DNA of 64,000 nt from Peptoniphilus catoniae (GCF_901447155.2 NZ_LR588415.1:168885-232884); one strand, 5' to 3'; positions 8,919-18,097 are shown, counted from the stretch's first letter. Translations and numbers: made by a program. Notes: generated by a model not told the origin, from the letters alone.

Positions 8919-9767
8919 ATGATAAATATAGTAGGGCTTGGATCTTCAGATAAAGACGGACTTACACTTGAAGCCTATAGGATAATGAAAAATAAAAATA
9001 AAAATTTTATAAGAACAAAAAGACATGAAGCTGTTAAAATCCTGGAAGAAGAAGGAATAGATTATGAAAGCTTTGACTATCTATATGAAAGCGAAGACTC
9101 TTTTGATAAGGTTTATGAAAAGATAGTAGATAGACTTATAGAAGAAAATAAGAAAGGGGATATTAACTACTTTGTGCCGGGAAGCCCCTTTATAGCTGAG
9201 AGTACAGTAGTAAGACTTATAAAAGCAACAGATGACTATAGCTTAACTGCAGGAGTAAGCTTTATAGATCATTTACTTAATGCTGTTAAGACGGACCCTT
9301 CAAAGCATATGATTCTACTTGATGGGGATGATTTTAATATTCACAATGTTAATCCTCGTGGAGATATAATAATAACTCAAATCTATAATAAAAGAATAGC
9401 CGTAGATTTAAAGCTAAGTCTTAGTGAAGTATATGGAGATGAGTATGAAATCTATCTTGTAACAGATGCAGGCCTTAAATCTGAAAAAGTTTATAAGTTG
9501 CCTATTTACAAACTGGACCGTATGGAAAACATAAACCACCAAAGCGCTCTTTTTATACCTAAGTGTAATAGACCTGTTTTAGGAGATATTCTTGACTCTT
9601 TAGAGGATGAGCCTATTCAAAATAATATAGATATAGATGAACTTATTGACTCCACCTTGGAAAACTTAAAGGCCATAGCTTCTTTAAATAGAGAAGGTCT
9701 ATATAATTATAGGGAAATTTTCGACTTAATATATAAAAAATCCTCTAAAAATAGGCTTTTTAAGTAA
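8919..9767 (+). CDS. YabN-type tetrapyrrole-methylase-fold protein, no MazG domain
   Basis: 282 aa. The N-terminal half matches the SAM-dependent tetrapyrrole (corrin/porphyrin) methylase fold: GLGSSDKDGLTLEAYR at the start and FVPGSPFIAEST near residue 85. In Bacillus YabN this domain is fused to a MazG nucleotide pyrophosphohydrolase, giving about 490 aa; here the MazG part is absent. Substrate is unknown. The ATG at 8919 is preferred over an in-frame GTG at 8910 because AGGAGG lies 8 nt upstream. Its position before hup-rqcP-divIC corresponds to yabN in Bacillus. Confidence 0.8.
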   Translation: MINIVGLGSSDKDGLTLEAYRIMKNKNKNFIRTKRHEAVKILEEEGIDYESFDYLYESEDSFDKVYEKIVDRLIEENKKGDINYFVPGSPFIAESTVVRLIKATDDYSLTAGVSFIDHLLNAVKTDPSKHMILLDGDDFNIHNVNPRGDIIITQIYNKRIAVDLKLSLSEVYGDEYEIYLVTDAGLKSEKVYKLPIYKLDRMENINHQSALFIPKCNRPVLGDILDSLEDEPIQNNIDIDELIDSTLENLKAIASLNREGLYNYREIFDLIYKKSSKNRLFK

Positions 9768-9929
9768 AATACTATGGAAAAAGTAAAATTCTTAATGTAT
9801 AATTACTTATAGCCTTAATCATGAATGACAGATTAGTAAGTTAATTAAAGATTTAGTTGTTTTTAGTGTTAAATATAAAATTAATACTAATAATTGGCGA
9901 AATTGCTTTTATTTAAGCTGTATTTTTTG

Positions 9930-9935
9930 TATAAT
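9930..9935 (+). promoter_or_regulatory. Candidate hup promoter, -10 element
   Basis: TATAAT preceded by TG, about 65 nt upstream of the hup ATG. The -35 region is poor (TTTTAT-like), so only the -10 is convincing. The rest of 9768-10001 is AT-rich and shows no ORF with a ribosome site. Confidence 0.5.
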
Positions 9936-10001
9936 ATCCATGAACTTATTAATCAAACAACGAGAGTGAAAATAAAAGGACTTATTATAAGGAGGATTTT
10001 A

Positions 10002-10283
10002 ATGAACAAATCAGAATTAGTAGCAAGTATTGCAGAAAAAAGCAATCTAACAAAAAAAGATGCTGAAATGGCACTTAACGGTTTTTTATCTTCAGTTGAA
10101 GAAGCACTTGCAAAGGGAGAAAAAGTTCAACTTGTAGGATTCGGAACTTTTGAAGTTAGAGAAAGAAAAGCTAGAGAAGGAAGAAATCCTAGAAACCCAG
10201 AAGAAGTGATTCAAATTCCGGCTTCACTTGCACCTGTATTCAGATCAGGAAAAGCTCTTAAAGAAGCAGTTAATAAAAAATAA
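10002..10283 (+). CDS. hup: HU family DNA-binding protein
   Basis: A 93-aa nucleoid protein that bends DNA. It starts MNKSELV, and the HU signature GFGTFEVRERKAREGRNPRNP lies in the DNA-binding arm. An open frame extends upstream to 9894, but that extension has no family match, and GGAGG sits right before the ATG at 10002. A terminator follows, so it can be made as a separate abundant transcript. Confidence 0.97.
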   Translation: MNKSELVASIAEKSNLTKKDAEMALNGFLSSVEEALAKGEKVQLVGFGTFEVRERKAREGRNPRNPEEVIQIPASLAPVFRSGKALKEAVNKK

Positions 10284-10296
10284 TTAGAAAAAATTT

Positions 10297-10326
10297 AAGG
10301 GGGAGCGTAAGGCTTCCCTTTTTTTA
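10297..10326 (+). terminator. Terminator after hup
   Basis: AAGGG/CCCTT stem extended by AGC/GCT, followed by seven T. It lies between hup and rqcP. Confidence 0.8.
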
Positions 10327-10338
10327 TAAGGAGATTTA

Positions 10339-10581
10339 ATGAGAATAGATAAATTTTTAAAGGTTTCAAGAATTATAGTAAGAAGAACTGTAGCAAAAAA
10401 TGCTTGTGAAGCTGGCAGAGTGAAGATTAATTCTAAACCTGCCAAGCCAGGAGATGAAGTAAAAATTGGAGATATTATAGAGATTGCTTTTGGAAACGCA
10501 AATGTATCTTATGAGGTAATGGGTATTAAAGATCACGTTTTAAAAGATGAGGCTGACAGTCTTTACAAAATAGTAAATTAA
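10339..10581 (+). CDS. rqcP: RqcP (YabO), S4-domain ribosome quality-control factor
   Basis: 80 aa, made up almost entirely of one S4 RNA-binding domain (MRIDKFLKVSRIIVRRT, then AGRVKINSKPAKPGDEV). In Bacillus, RqcP works with RqcH to add C-terminal alanine tails on stalled 50S-peptidyl-tRNA complexes. Size and position before divIC match yabO. AAGGAG is the ribosome site. Bacillus yabP and yabQ, which come next there and act in sporulation, are absent. Confidence 0.92.
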   Translation: MRIDKFLKVSRIIVRRTVAKNACEAGRVKINSKPAKPGDEVKIGDIIEIAFGNANVSYEVMGIKDHVLKDEADSLYKIVN

Positions 10582-10652
10582 TTCGGGTTAAGGATAATTT
10601 AAGCTTGAAAAATGCTGCCTTTAATGTGATAATTACCTTGGAGGTTGTTATT

Positions 10653-10949
10653 ATGAGAAGAACTAAAACCTTTCCCTTATTCTTTGCAATTATTATTTTA
10701 ATTTCAGTTACCTATGGAGCTTTTACTATAAGCTCAGCTATATCTGAAAGAAACAGAAAACTTTTGGAAGTTTCAGCCAAGGAACAAAAAGTGATTGAAC
10801 TTAAAAAAAGTATAGCAGAGTTGGAAAATGAAATATCGGAATCAGACTCTATGAAATATGTAGAAAAGGTTGCAAGAGAAGATTTGGGCATGGTTAAACC
10901 CAGGGAAGTGGTTTATGTGGACAAGGATAAAGAGGACAACAACCTTTAA
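10653..10949 (+). CDS. divIC: DivIC/FtsB family cell-division protein
   Basis: 98 aa. A single membrane helix (about residues 7-28) is followed by a coiled coil (residues 30-70) and the FtsB/DivIC-type tail VAREDLGMVKPREVVYV. DivIC works with FtsL and DivIB at the septum. The frame is open from a TTG at 10605, but the ATG at 10653 has TTGGAGG 8 nt ahead and gives the usual short cytoplasmic start. An S1 protein follows 24 nt later, as yabR follows divIC in Bacillus. Confidence 0.92.
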   Translation: MRRTKTFPLFFAIIILISVTYGAFTISSAISERNRKLLEVSAKEQKVIELKKSIAELENEISESDSMKYVEKVAREDLGMVKPREVVYVDKDKEDNNL

Positions 10950-10973
10950 GAATATTTTACGGGAGGATTATTA

Positions 10974-11366
10974 ATGGCATTATCTGTTGGCCAAATAGTT
11001 GATGGTGTAGTTTCCAATGTTTTGAAATTCGGGGCTTTTGTAGACTTAGGGGATAACAAAAGCGGGTTGGTACATATTTCAGAAATTTCACAGGACTATA
11101 TTGAAAATGTATCTGATATTTTAAAAAAGGGACAAAAAGTTAAAGTTAAGATTATATCCCTTGACGATCATGGCAAGATAGCTTTATCTATGAAACAGGC
11201 CGAGGAAAAAAAGAAAAAACCTGTAGAAGTTGATTTTTCAAATAAGGATAAGGATATGTCCTTTGAAGATAAGCTTTCAAAGTTTTTAAAAGACTCTAAT
11301 GAAAAACTAGAGAAAGCTAGATCAAGAGAGAATTTCAAGATGTCAAACAGGTCAAGAAATAGATAA
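10974..11366 (+). CDS. S1-domain RNA-binding protein (YabR-like)
   Basis: 130 aa. An N-terminal S1 domain (residues 1-72: VGQIVDGVVSNVLKFGAFVDLG, GLVHISEIS, GKIALSMKQ) is followed by a charged tail. It matches Bacillus YabR, which has general RNA/ribosome association; the exact role is unknown. GGGAGG precedes the ATG. It ends the divIC transcript at a strong hairpin. Confidence 0.9.
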   Translation: MALSVGQIVDGVVSNVLKFGAFVDLGDNKSGLVHISEISQDYIENVSDILKKGQKVKVKIISLDDHGKIALSMKQAEEKKKKPVEVDFSNKDKDMSFEDKLSKFLKDSNEKLEKARSRENFKMSNRSRNR

Positions 11367-11369
11367 TAT

Positions 11370-11394
11370 GGTCATCTAAGATGACCTTATTTTT
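11370..11394 (+). terminator. Terminator after the S1 gene
   Basis: GGTCATC-TAA-GATGACC (7-bp perfect stem) followed by TTATTTTT. It ends only about 12 nt before the tilS ATG, so tilS has no room for a usual Shine-Dalgarno sequence. Confidence 0.85.
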
Positions 11395-11405
11395 AGTTAT
11401 AAACA

Positions 11406-12740
11406 ATGAATGAAAAGTTTTTAGAAAATATAAAAAAATTTAATATGATAGAAGAAGAAGATAGGATAATTGCAGCGGTTTCAGGTGGAGCCGATTCAAT
11501 TTTTATGCTGTATAATCTGTATCTTTATTCAAAAGAAAAAAATTTTGAACTTATAGTGGCTCATGTAAACCACGGAGTAAGAAAAACTGCAAAAAGAGAT
11601 GAGGTCTTTGTAAAAAATCTTGCGGAAAAATTCAACCTAACCTATAAGTCAGTACATGTAAATATGGAAGTCTATGGAAGAGAGCACAAAATGACTGATG
11701 AAGAGGCTGGAAGATTTTTAAGGTATCAATTTTTTAGAAAGCTTAAGGGAGATTCGGGAAAAATATTTCTCGCTCACAATGCCGATGATCAAGTTGAAAC
11801 GGTTATTCAAAGAATTATAAGAGGCAGCGGTATAGAAGGGCTTTTGGCCATGTCCTATGTGTCAGGGGATTTATATAGACCCATGCTTAATATAAAAAGA
11901 AAAGAGATAGAGGAATATCTCAGGGAAAATGACATTTCCTATGTAGAGGATGAAACTAATTATCTTGACATATATGGAAGAAACAAGGTAAGACTTAATT
12001 TAATTCCCTATATTGAAGAAAACTTTAATCCGGCTTTTAAGGATGCGATTTTAAGACTTTCAGATCTTGCAGAAAAAAACATGAATTTTATAAACTCTTT
12101 AGTAAATGAGTATCTAAAGGAAAACAGAAGCGGAGATGCCCTTAATATTAAAAAGCTTAAAACCATGGATAATTATTTTATAAGTGAAGTAGTAAGAAAG
12201 TTTTTAAAAGAGGAGCTTTCCACTATAGATGGAATGTCCATGGTAAATATAGATCAAATAGTTAAGGCTATTAAAGGCTCAGAATCTACAAGAATAAGTC
12301 TTCCTAAAAACCTAAGTCTCGGTATCTCTTACAATAGTCTTTATATTGAGAAAAAAGAAACCTTCGACTTTGAAGAGATTATCCTTACTGAAGGTATAAA
12401 TTATACGCCCTTAGGCAAGTTTACCTTAGACTTTAATGGAACCTATAGGGTTGAGAAAAATCTTATTTCCATAGACAAGGATAAGGTTAAAGGTAGATTA
12501 CGTCTTAGGAGAAGAAAAGAAGCAGACAGGTTTATCCCTTTGGGTATGAAGGGATATAAAAAGGTTAAGGATTTTTTTATAGATGAAAAAATTGAGAGAA
12601 GATTCAGGGACATAACACCTATAATATGCGATGATGAAGAAATAATCTGGATTGCCCCTTATAGGATGAGTGGACTCTATTCTATAGATAAAAAAACTGA
12701 AAATATAATAAATATTAGCATGGAGGATCTAAATGAGTAA
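11406..12740 (+). CDS. tilS: tRNA(Ile)-lysidine synthase
   Basis: Adds lysine to C34 of the CAU-anticodon tRNA-Ile so that it reads AUA. 444 aa. The PP-loop SGGADS lies near residue 27, HVNHGVR and LAHNADDQVET follow, and a C-terminal TilS domain ends the protein. The ATG at 11406 has no visible Shine-Dalgarno because the upstream terminator's T tail occupies that space; MIEEED, 14 residues on, also lacks one. It overlaps hpt by 8 nt, the normal tilS-hpt-ftsH order. Confidence 0.96.
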   Translation: MNEKFLENIKKFNMIEEEDRIIAAVSGGADSIFMLYNLYLYSKEKNFELIVAHVNHGVRKTAKRDEVFVKNLAEKFNLTYKSVHVNMEVYGREHKMTDEEAGRFLRYQFFRKLKGDSGKIFLAHNADDQVETVIQRIIRGSGIEGLLAMSYVSGDLYRPMLNIKRKEIEEYLRENDISYVEDETNYLDIYGRNKVRLNLIPYIEENFNPAFKDAILRLSDLAEKNMNFINSLVNEYLKENRSGDALNIKKLKTMDNYFISEVVRKFLKEELSTIDGMSMVNIDQIVKAIKGSESTRISLPKNLSLGISYNSLYIEKKETFDFEEIILTEGINYTPLGKFTLDFNGTYRVEKNLISIDKDKVKGRLRLRRRKEADRFIPLGMKGYKKVKDFFIDEKIERRFRDITPIICDDEEIIWIAPYRMSGLYSIDKKTENIINISMEDLNE

Positions 12741-13278
12741 ATTAAACATGGAAGACCATATTAAAGAAGTACTTTTTACAGAAGAGGAAATTCAAAAAAA
12801 GTGTGAGGAAATAGGAGCGAAAATTACCGAGGACTATAATGGAGAGCTTGTAGTAGTAGGTATTTTAAAAGGCGCTATACCCTTTATGATGGATCTTGTT
12901 AAGAGAATTGACAGACCTGTAGTAATGGATTTTATGGATGTGAAAAGCTATGAAGGTACTACCACTACAGGAGAAGTTAGAATTTTAAAAGATTTGAGCA
13001 TTAAAGTTGAGGGCAAGGATGTTTTAATAGTGGAAGACATAATAGATACCGGCCTTACCCTTTCCTATCTTCTTGAGGTACTTAGAAGCAGAGGAGCAAA
13101 GAGTTTAAATGTTTGTACTCTTTTAACCAAACCTGCAAGACGTAAAAAGGATATAAAAACTAAGTATATAGGCTTTGAAATTGAAGATAATTTTGTAGTA
13201 GGATATGGCATGGACTACAATGAAGGCTACAGAAATCTGCCTTATATAGGAATTTTAGATGAATCCGTTTACATATAG
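12733..13278 (+). CDS. hpt: Hypoxanthine phosphoribosyltransferase
   Basis: Salvages hypoxanthine and guanine using PRPP. 181 aa. The PRPP loop is VEDIIDTGLTLSYL near residue 100; VGILKGAIPFM and the C-terminal GYGMDYNEGYRNLPYIG are typical. Its ATG lies inside the tilS 3' end (ATGGAGG provides the ribosome site), so translation is probably coupled. Confidence 0.97.
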   Translation: MSKLNMEDHIKEVLFTEEEIQKKCEEIGAKITEDYNGELVVVGILKGAIPFMMDLVKRIDRPVVMDFMDVKSYEGTTTTGEVRILKDLSIKVEGKDVLIVEDIIDTGLTLSYLLEVLRSRGAKSLNVCTLLTKPARRKKDIKTKYIGFEIEDNFVVGYGMDYNEGYRNLPYIGILDESVYI

Positions 13279-13303
13279 TTATATATATAAGTTTACACTT
13301 CTA

Positions 13304-13312
13304 TGCTATAAT
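13304..13312 (+). promoter_or_regulatory. Extended -10 before ftsH
   Basis: TGCTATAAT, an extended -10, in the hpt-ftsH gap with no good -35. The predicted start falls almost on the ftsH ribosome site (GGAAGGAG), so the leader would be very short. Treat as tentative. Confidence 0.4.
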
Positions 13313-13335
13313 TTAAAGGAAGGAGTGATAAAAAG

Positions 13336-15255
13336 GTGAACAGAAAAATAAGCGGAGTATCACTCTACCTTATGCTTATAGTGCTGGTGCTTATAGGAAT
13401 AAGATTTCTAAGCCCTCCGGCTGAAACTATACCTGAGGTAGACATAACAAAATTTATAGAATACGTTAAAGAAAAAAAGGTTACAGAAATAACTTATGAC
13501 GACAGGGAAGTTATTTTTGAAACCGATAAAAAAGAAACCTTTCATACAATAATTCCCCAGGAAGCGAGAGTTTATATATATGATAACTATATTTCCAAGG
13601 CTATAGATGAATCAGGAGTTAAAGTTACATCTCTAAGAGATAAGCAAACTCCGGTTTATATGGAATGGATCCCTACTATACTTATGATAGTGGTCTTTAT
13701 AGGATTTTGGTATTACATTATGAACCAGTCTCAAGGTGGAGGATCTAAAATGAGTTCCTTCGGCAAAAGCAAGGCTAGGGTGGTAAAACATGATGACAAA
13801 AATCATATTACCTTTAACGATGTAGCCGGGCTTGTTGAAGAAAAGGAAGAGCTTTCTGAAATAGTTGACTTTTTAAAAGATCCTAAGAAATTTGTCGAAA
13901 TGGGAGCTAGAATACCTAAAGGAGTTCTTTTGGTAGGACCTCCGGGAACAGGTAAAACTTACCTTTCAAAGGCCGTAGCGGGAGAAGCTAAGGTACCTTT
14001 CTTTATAATGTCAGGTTCAGACTTTGTAGAAATGTTTGTAGGAGTCGGAGCATCTAGAGTAAGAGATCTTTTTGAAACTGCCAAGAAAAATTCTCCTTGT
14101 ATAATTTTTATAGACGAAATTGACGCAGTAGGTAGAAGGCGTGGAGCCGGACTTGGCGGAGGACACGATGAAAGAGAACAAACTCTTAACCAACTTTTAG
14201 TTGAGATGGACGGCTTCGGGAAAAATGAAGGAGTAATAGTAATGGCTGCTACCAACAGAGCCGACATACTGGATCCTGCACTTTTAAGACCGGGACGTTT
14301 TGACAGAACCGTTTTTGTAGGAAAGCCTGATGTAAAGGGCAGAGAAGAAATTTTAAAAATTCATTCTAAAAATAAAAAAATCGGTGATGATATAGATTTT
14401 AAAACAATAGCAAAAAGGACTCCTGGATTTACTCCGGCAGATCTTGAAAACCTAATGAATGAATCTGCACTCCTTGCTGCAAGAAGAAACAGCAATAAAA
14501 TAGAAATGGAAGATATAGAAGAGGCTTCAATTAAGGTACAGGCGGGACCTGCTAAAAAATCCAAGGTAGTTACGGAAAAAGAAAGAAAACTTACTGCGGT
14601 ACATGAAGCAGGACATGCTGTAGTATCAAAGAGCTTGCCAGGAACGGATCCGGTTCACTTAATAACTATTATTCCAAGAGGTATGGCAGGAGGTTTCACC
14701 GCCTATATTCCTGAAGACGATGTTAACTTTATGACTAAGGGCCAAATGAAAAACGAACTGGTATCTCTTCTTGGAGGTAGGGTTGCGGAAGCTTTAGTTT
14801 TAGACGATATATCAACAGGTGCCCACAATGATATAGAAAGAGCTACATCAATTGCAAGAGCCATGGTTACCGAGTATGGTATGAGTGAAAAACTTGGAAC
14901 AATTAATTACGGTGAAAGCGGGAACGAGATATTTATAGGCAGGGACCTGGGCAGAAGTAAAAACTATTCAGAAGAAACTGCAGCAGAAATAGATAAAGAG
15001 ATTTCAAAACTTCTTAATGATGCCTACCTTAAAGCAAAAGAAATCTTAAGTGAAAACATGGAAAAACTTATTAGAGTGTCTGATGTTTTACTTGAAAAAG
15101 AAACTATAAGAAGAGAAGAATTTGAGAGAATCTATGACGGAGAAGAGGAACCTGAGCTTAACAAGGAAGAAGCAAAAATTGAAGAGGAAGATCTTTCCGA
15201 TGAAGCTAAAAAATTAATTCATTCTCAAGATAATAAGGAGAAAGAAGATAAATAA
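13336..15255 (+). CDS. ftsH: ATP-dependent membrane zinc metalloprotease FtsH
   Basis: Degrades misassembled membrane proteins and some regulators. 639 aa. Two membrane helices (about residues 7-25 and 112-130) flank an external domain. The AAA+ module has Walker [10 protein letters not shown], Walker [13 protein letters not shown] and the second region of homology [19 protein letters not shown]. Peptidase zinc motif HEAGH lies near residue 425. An acidic tail ends the protein. GTG start with AGGAG 10 nt upstream. Completes the tilS-hpt-ftsH block. Confidence 0.98.
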   Translation: MNRKISGVSLYLMLIVLVLIGIRFLSPPAETIPEVDITKFIEYVKEKKVTEITYDDREVIFETDKKETFHTIIPQEARVYIYDNYISKAIDESGVKVTSLRDKQTPVYMEWIPTILMIVVFIGFWYYIMNQSQGGGSKMSSFGKSKARVVKHDDKNHITFNDVAGLVEEKEELSEIVDFLKDPKKFVEMGARIPKGVLLVGPPGTGKTYLSKAVAGEAKVPFFIMSGSDFVEMFVGVGASRVRDLFETAKKNSPCIIFIDEIDAVGRRRGAGLGGGHDEREQTLNQLLVEMDGFGKNEGVIVMAATNRADILDPALLRPGRFDRTVFVGKPDVKGREEILKIHSKNKKIGDDIDFKTIAKRTPGFTPADLENLMNESALLAARRNSNKIEMEDIEEASIKVQAGPAKKSKVVTEKERKLTAVHEAGHAVVSKSLPGTDPVHLITIIPRGMAGGFTAYIPEDDVNFMTKGQMKNELVSLLGGRVAEALVLDDISTGAHNDIERATSIARAMVTEYGMSEKLGTINYGESGNEIFIGRDLGRSKNYSEETAAEIDKEISKLLNDAYLKAKEILSENMEKLIRVSDVLLEKETIRREEFERIYDGEEEPELNKEEAKIEEEDLSDEAKKLIHSQDNKEKEDK

Positions 15256-15262
15256 AATCAAA

Positions 15263-15288
15263 GGTCCCTATAAAAAGGGATCTTTTTT
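15263..15288 (+). terminator. Terminator after ftsH
   Basis: GGTCCCT and AGGGATC (7 bp with one G-T pair) followed by six T. Confidence 0.85.
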
Positions 15289-15438
15289 ATTAGCAAAAAT
15301 AAATTTTTCTATTATATTTAAACTATCAGGTTTAAAACATGGGGGTATCATTTTAACGTAGACCGGTTTTAAATCAGACATTTTATTAAAGCAGAATCTT
15401 AATTAAGCTAGTATTTAATAGTTGTAAGGAGGTGCAAT

Positions 15439-15831
15439 ATGGCTTTAGCTTTTAATTTTACTTGGCTTTTTATGCTTATACCCCTTGCTATAAAAATTGC
15501 CATAGCAATTTGGATTTATAAAGATGCTAAGTCAAGAGGTAAGGATAGTATCCTTTGGATTCTTTTAGTAATGTTTACATCCAGCATACTGGTACTTTTA
15601 CTCTACTTAATAATTGAGGGAGAAGACACAATAACGTGTCCCTACTGTGGTCACGTTCAAAGTAGGAACCTGTCTTACTGTGGCTCCTGCGGTAAGAAAA
15701 TAGATATTGAAGATAGTGATGTCAAAAGTCGAAGCTCGGATAGGAAATCCGTCTATCTTGTAATTTTTCTTATTTGTCTGGCAGGCTTGCTTTCATTTCT
15801 AATAATGAACATTGTGATTTTAAAAGGATAA
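15439..15831 (+). CDS. Small membrane protein with zinc ribbon, function unknown
   Basis: 130 aa. Two membrane helices at about residues 8-28 and 40-60 enclose YKDAKSRGKDS, a motif seen in small membrane proteins related to the phospholipase-D N-terminal (PLDc_N) family. A four-Cys zinc ribbon follows (CPYCGHVQ...YCGSCGKK, residues 68-87), then a third helix (105-126). AAGGAGG lies 7 nt before the ATG. The 150-nt upstream gap shows no recognised regulator. It stands alone between two terminators. Function not recognised. Confidence 0.75.
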   Translation: MALAFNFTWLFMLIPLAIKIAIAIWIYKDAKSRGKDSILWILLVMFTSSILVLLLYLIIEGEDTITCPYCGHVQSRNLSYCGSCGKKIDIEDSDVKSRSSDRKSVYLVIFLICLAGLLSFLIMNIVILKG

Positions 15832-15848
15832 TAAAAAATTTTAATTTC

Positions 15849-15881
15849 AAAAAAAGGCGAGGACTCAATCTTCGTTTTTTT
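15849..15881 (+). terminator. Terminator after zinc-ribbon membrane gene
   Basis: CGAGGA-CTCAA-TCTTCG stem with an A run before and seven T after; it could work in both directions. Confidence 0.7.
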
Positions 15882-15916
15882 GTGTTTATTAATTAGTATT
15901 AAAAAATAAAAAACGA

Positions 15917-15946
15917 TTGCAAAAAAATATCTACCTATAGTAAAAT
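15917..15946 (+). promoter_or_regulatory. Promoter of adh-COG0523 pair
   Basis: TTGCAA, 18-bp spacer, TAAAAT, about 40 nt before the dehydrogenase ATG, which has AAAGGAGGAAG. Confidence 0.6.
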
Positions 15947-15987
15947 TACACTGTCTCAAATAATTAATTAACTAAAGGAGGAAGAGT

Positions 15988-17064
15988 ATGAAAGGTTTTG
16001 CAATGTTAGGAATTGGAAAGATAGGTTGGATTGAAAAAGAGGAGCCTGAACTTGGACCACTTGACGCTTTGGTAAAGCCTATTGCCCTGGCACCATGTAC
16101 ATCAGATATTCACACTGTTTGGGAAGGCGCTATAGGAGATAGACACAACATGATCCTGGGTCATGAGGCTGCAGGAGAAGTATATAAGGTTGGAGAGTTG
16201 GTAAAAGATTTTAAGGTTGGAGATAGAGTTTTAGTTCCTGCTATAACTCCCGACTGGTCATCTTTAGCATCTCAAGCCGGATTTCCAATGCACTCAGGTG
16301 AAATGCTTGGCGGCTGGAAGTTCTCAAACTTTAAAGACGGGGTGTTTTCAGAATATTTCCACGTAAATGATGCAGACGGCAATCTTGCCCTTATACCTGA
16401 AGGTGTTGACCCTGTACTTGCACCTATGTTGTCAGACATGGTTACAACAGGTTTCCACGGAGTTGAACTTGCAGATGTTCAATTTGGTGATGAAGTTCTA
16501 GTTATAGGTATAGGACCTGTTGGTTTAATGGCTGTAGCAGGATGTAATCTTAGAGGAGCATCAAAAATTTATGCTGTAGGTACAAGACCTAAATGCATTG
16601 AAGCTGCAAAATTTTATGGTGCAACAGATATAATCAACTATAAAAACGGTTCTATATCTGAACAAGTTCTTGAACTTACAAATGGTAAGGGTGTAGATAG
16701 AGTAGTTATAGCCGGAGGCACTGTAGATACCTTTGAAGAAGCTGTTAAAGCTCTTAGACCCGGCGGAAAAATAGGAAATGTAAACTATCTTGGCGGCGGA
16801 GATTACATTAAGATTCCTCGTGTTGAATGGGGTGTAGGTATGGGCCACAAAATTATTGCAGGAGGTTTGACTCCAGGCGGCAGACTTAGAATGGAAAAAT
16901 TAGCTAAGCTTGTATCTTGTGGTAAGCTTGACATTTCAAAGCTTGTTACTCATAAATTTAACGGTTTTGACAAGGTTGAAGATGCCCTACTGTTAATGAA
17001 GGAAAAACCAAAGGATTTAATTAAACCGGTAGTAATAGTTGCTGAAGATTTAATGGAAAAATAA
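15988..17064 (+). CDS. adh: NADP-dependent secondary (isopropanol-type) alcohol dehydrogenase
   Basis: Medium-chain zinc alcohol dehydrogenase, 358 aa, closely resembling the Thermoanaerobacter/Clostridium secondary alcohol dehydrogenases (MKGFAMLGIGKIGWIEKE, APCTSDIHTVWEGAIG, ILGHEA, TPDW, GWKFSNFKDGVF, DLIKPVV). Catalytic zinc ligands are visible: Cys37, His59 and the Asp of LSDM. GIGPVGLMAV is the nucleotide loop, and GTRP at residues 198-201 fits NADP rather than NAD preference. It probably interconverts ketones and secondary alcohols. The next gene overlaps its stop by 1 nt. Confidence 0.92.
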   Translation: MKGFAMLGIGKIGWIEKEEPELGPLDALVKPIALAPCTSDIHTVWEGAIGDRHNMILGHEAAGEVYKVGELVKDFKVGDRVLVPAITPDWSSLASQAGFPMHSGEMLGGWKFSNFKDGVFSEYFHVNDADGNLALIPEGVDPVLAPMLSDMVTTGFHGVELADVQFGDEVLVIGIGPVGLMAVAGCNLRGASKIYAVGTRPKCIEAAKFYGATDIINYKNGSISEQVLELTNGKGVDRVVIAGGTVDTFEEAVKALRPGGKIGNVNYLGGGDYIKIPRVEWGVGMGHKIIAGGLTPGGRLRMEKLAKLVSCGKLDISKLVTHKFNGFDKVEDALLLMKEKPKDLIKPVVIVAEDLMEK

Positions 17065-17945
17065 TGAAGGTAATAGTAGTATCAGGTTTTTTAGGAAGCG
17101 GAAAGACAAGTTTTATACAAAGCTTTGCCAAAAATTTAGATGATATAGCCATATTGGAAAACGACTATGCCGGAGCAAATGTAGATGAGGATCTTTTAAG
17201 AGAAACCGGAAGGGAAATTTTATCCCTGGAAGAAGGCTGTATTTGTTGCAGCAAGAAAGGTGATTTTGCTACAAGTGTTTTAACTGTTGCAAATACTATA
17301 AATCCTTCTTACTTAATAATAGAGCCTACAGGCTTGGGATTTTTGTCAAAGATTATAGAGAATATAAAAACTATAGAATATGAAAATATAGAACTTCTTT
17401 CTCCTATAACTATTGTTGATTACTATCAAATAGATGATTATTTAAAGAACTACAGGGAAATATTTATAGACCAAATAGAAAATTCATCTTATATATTACT
17501 TTCAAAGACTGAAAATATTAGTGAAGAAAGTATAAATAAGGCCATAGAAATTTTAAAGCCCTATACAGGGGCAAAGATTTACAAGAAACATTATAAAGAT
17601 TTTTCAAAGGATGAATACAAGGAGCTTATAGATAAGTATGACTATTCTAAAATAGACCTGTCAAACTTTGAGCATTTTCATATGGAGTCCTTGTGCTACG
17701 AAAATGTTTCTTATAAGGATTTTCAACAAATGGGCACTATTTTTAATGCAATTTGCCAAGTTAGGTTTGGCAAAGTTTTAAGAGCCAAGGGCTTCGTAAA
17801 GGTTGATGATAAAACTGTTAAGATAGATATAGTTAACTCTAAATTCAGCTTGGAAAAATATTCTGGCGAAGCGGGTAAAAATTTGATTTTTATTGGAGAA
17901 AACCTTGATAAAAGAGCCTTTGATATAATGTTTAAAAACAAATAG
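17064..17945 (+). CDS. COG0523 (CobW/P47K) GTPase, putative metallochaperone
   Basis: 293 aa. Walker A GFLGSGKTS at residues 8-16, the family metal-binding motif GCICCSKKG near residue 72 and EPTGLG near residue 97; the guanine-recognition motif reads SKTE. COG0523 GTPases deliver metals (zinc, cobalt, iron in nitrile hydratase). It shares a transcript with the zinc alcohol dehydrogenase (stop/start overlap TAATG), so supplying its metal is a plausible but unproven job. The CobW C-terminal domain appears as residues 210-290. Confidence 0.82.
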   Translation: MKVIVVSGFLGSGKTSFIQSFAKNLDDIAILENDYAGANVDEDLLRETGREILSLEEGCICCSKKGDFATSVLTVANTINPSYLIIEPTGLGFLSKIIENIKTIEYENIELLSPITIVDYYQIDDYLKNYREIFIDQIENSSYILLSKTENISEESINKAIEILKPYTGAKIYKKHYKDFSKDEYKELIDKYDYSKIDLSNFEHFHMESLCYENVSYKDFQQMGTIFNAICQVRFGKVLRAKGFVKVDDKTVKIDIVNSKFSLEKYSGEAGKNLIFIGENLDKRAFDIMFKNK

Positions 17946-17984
17946 GCTTTGCGGGAAAATTAAAAATTTATTCTGATAAGACAT

Positions 17985-18036
17985 AAACCGCATTAGACCC
18001 TTATAGAATTTAAGGGCCTTTTGTGGTTTATTTTTG
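17985..18036. terminator. Terminator between COG0523 gene and desulfurase gene
   Basis: Outer stem AAACCGC/GTGGTTT and inner stem CCCTT/AAGGG, then ATTTTTG. It separates two convergent genes. Confidence 0.75.
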
Positions 18037-18097
18037 TTTAGATAGAGAAATTATAAGAAAAGATATAAAAAGCAAAAATTTTTAGCTCTTGGATGGT

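Noticed and set aside
9894-10001. 36-residue N-terminal extension of HU
   Set aside because: Not HU-like, includes the probable promoter, and the AGGAGG sits before the ATG at 10002.
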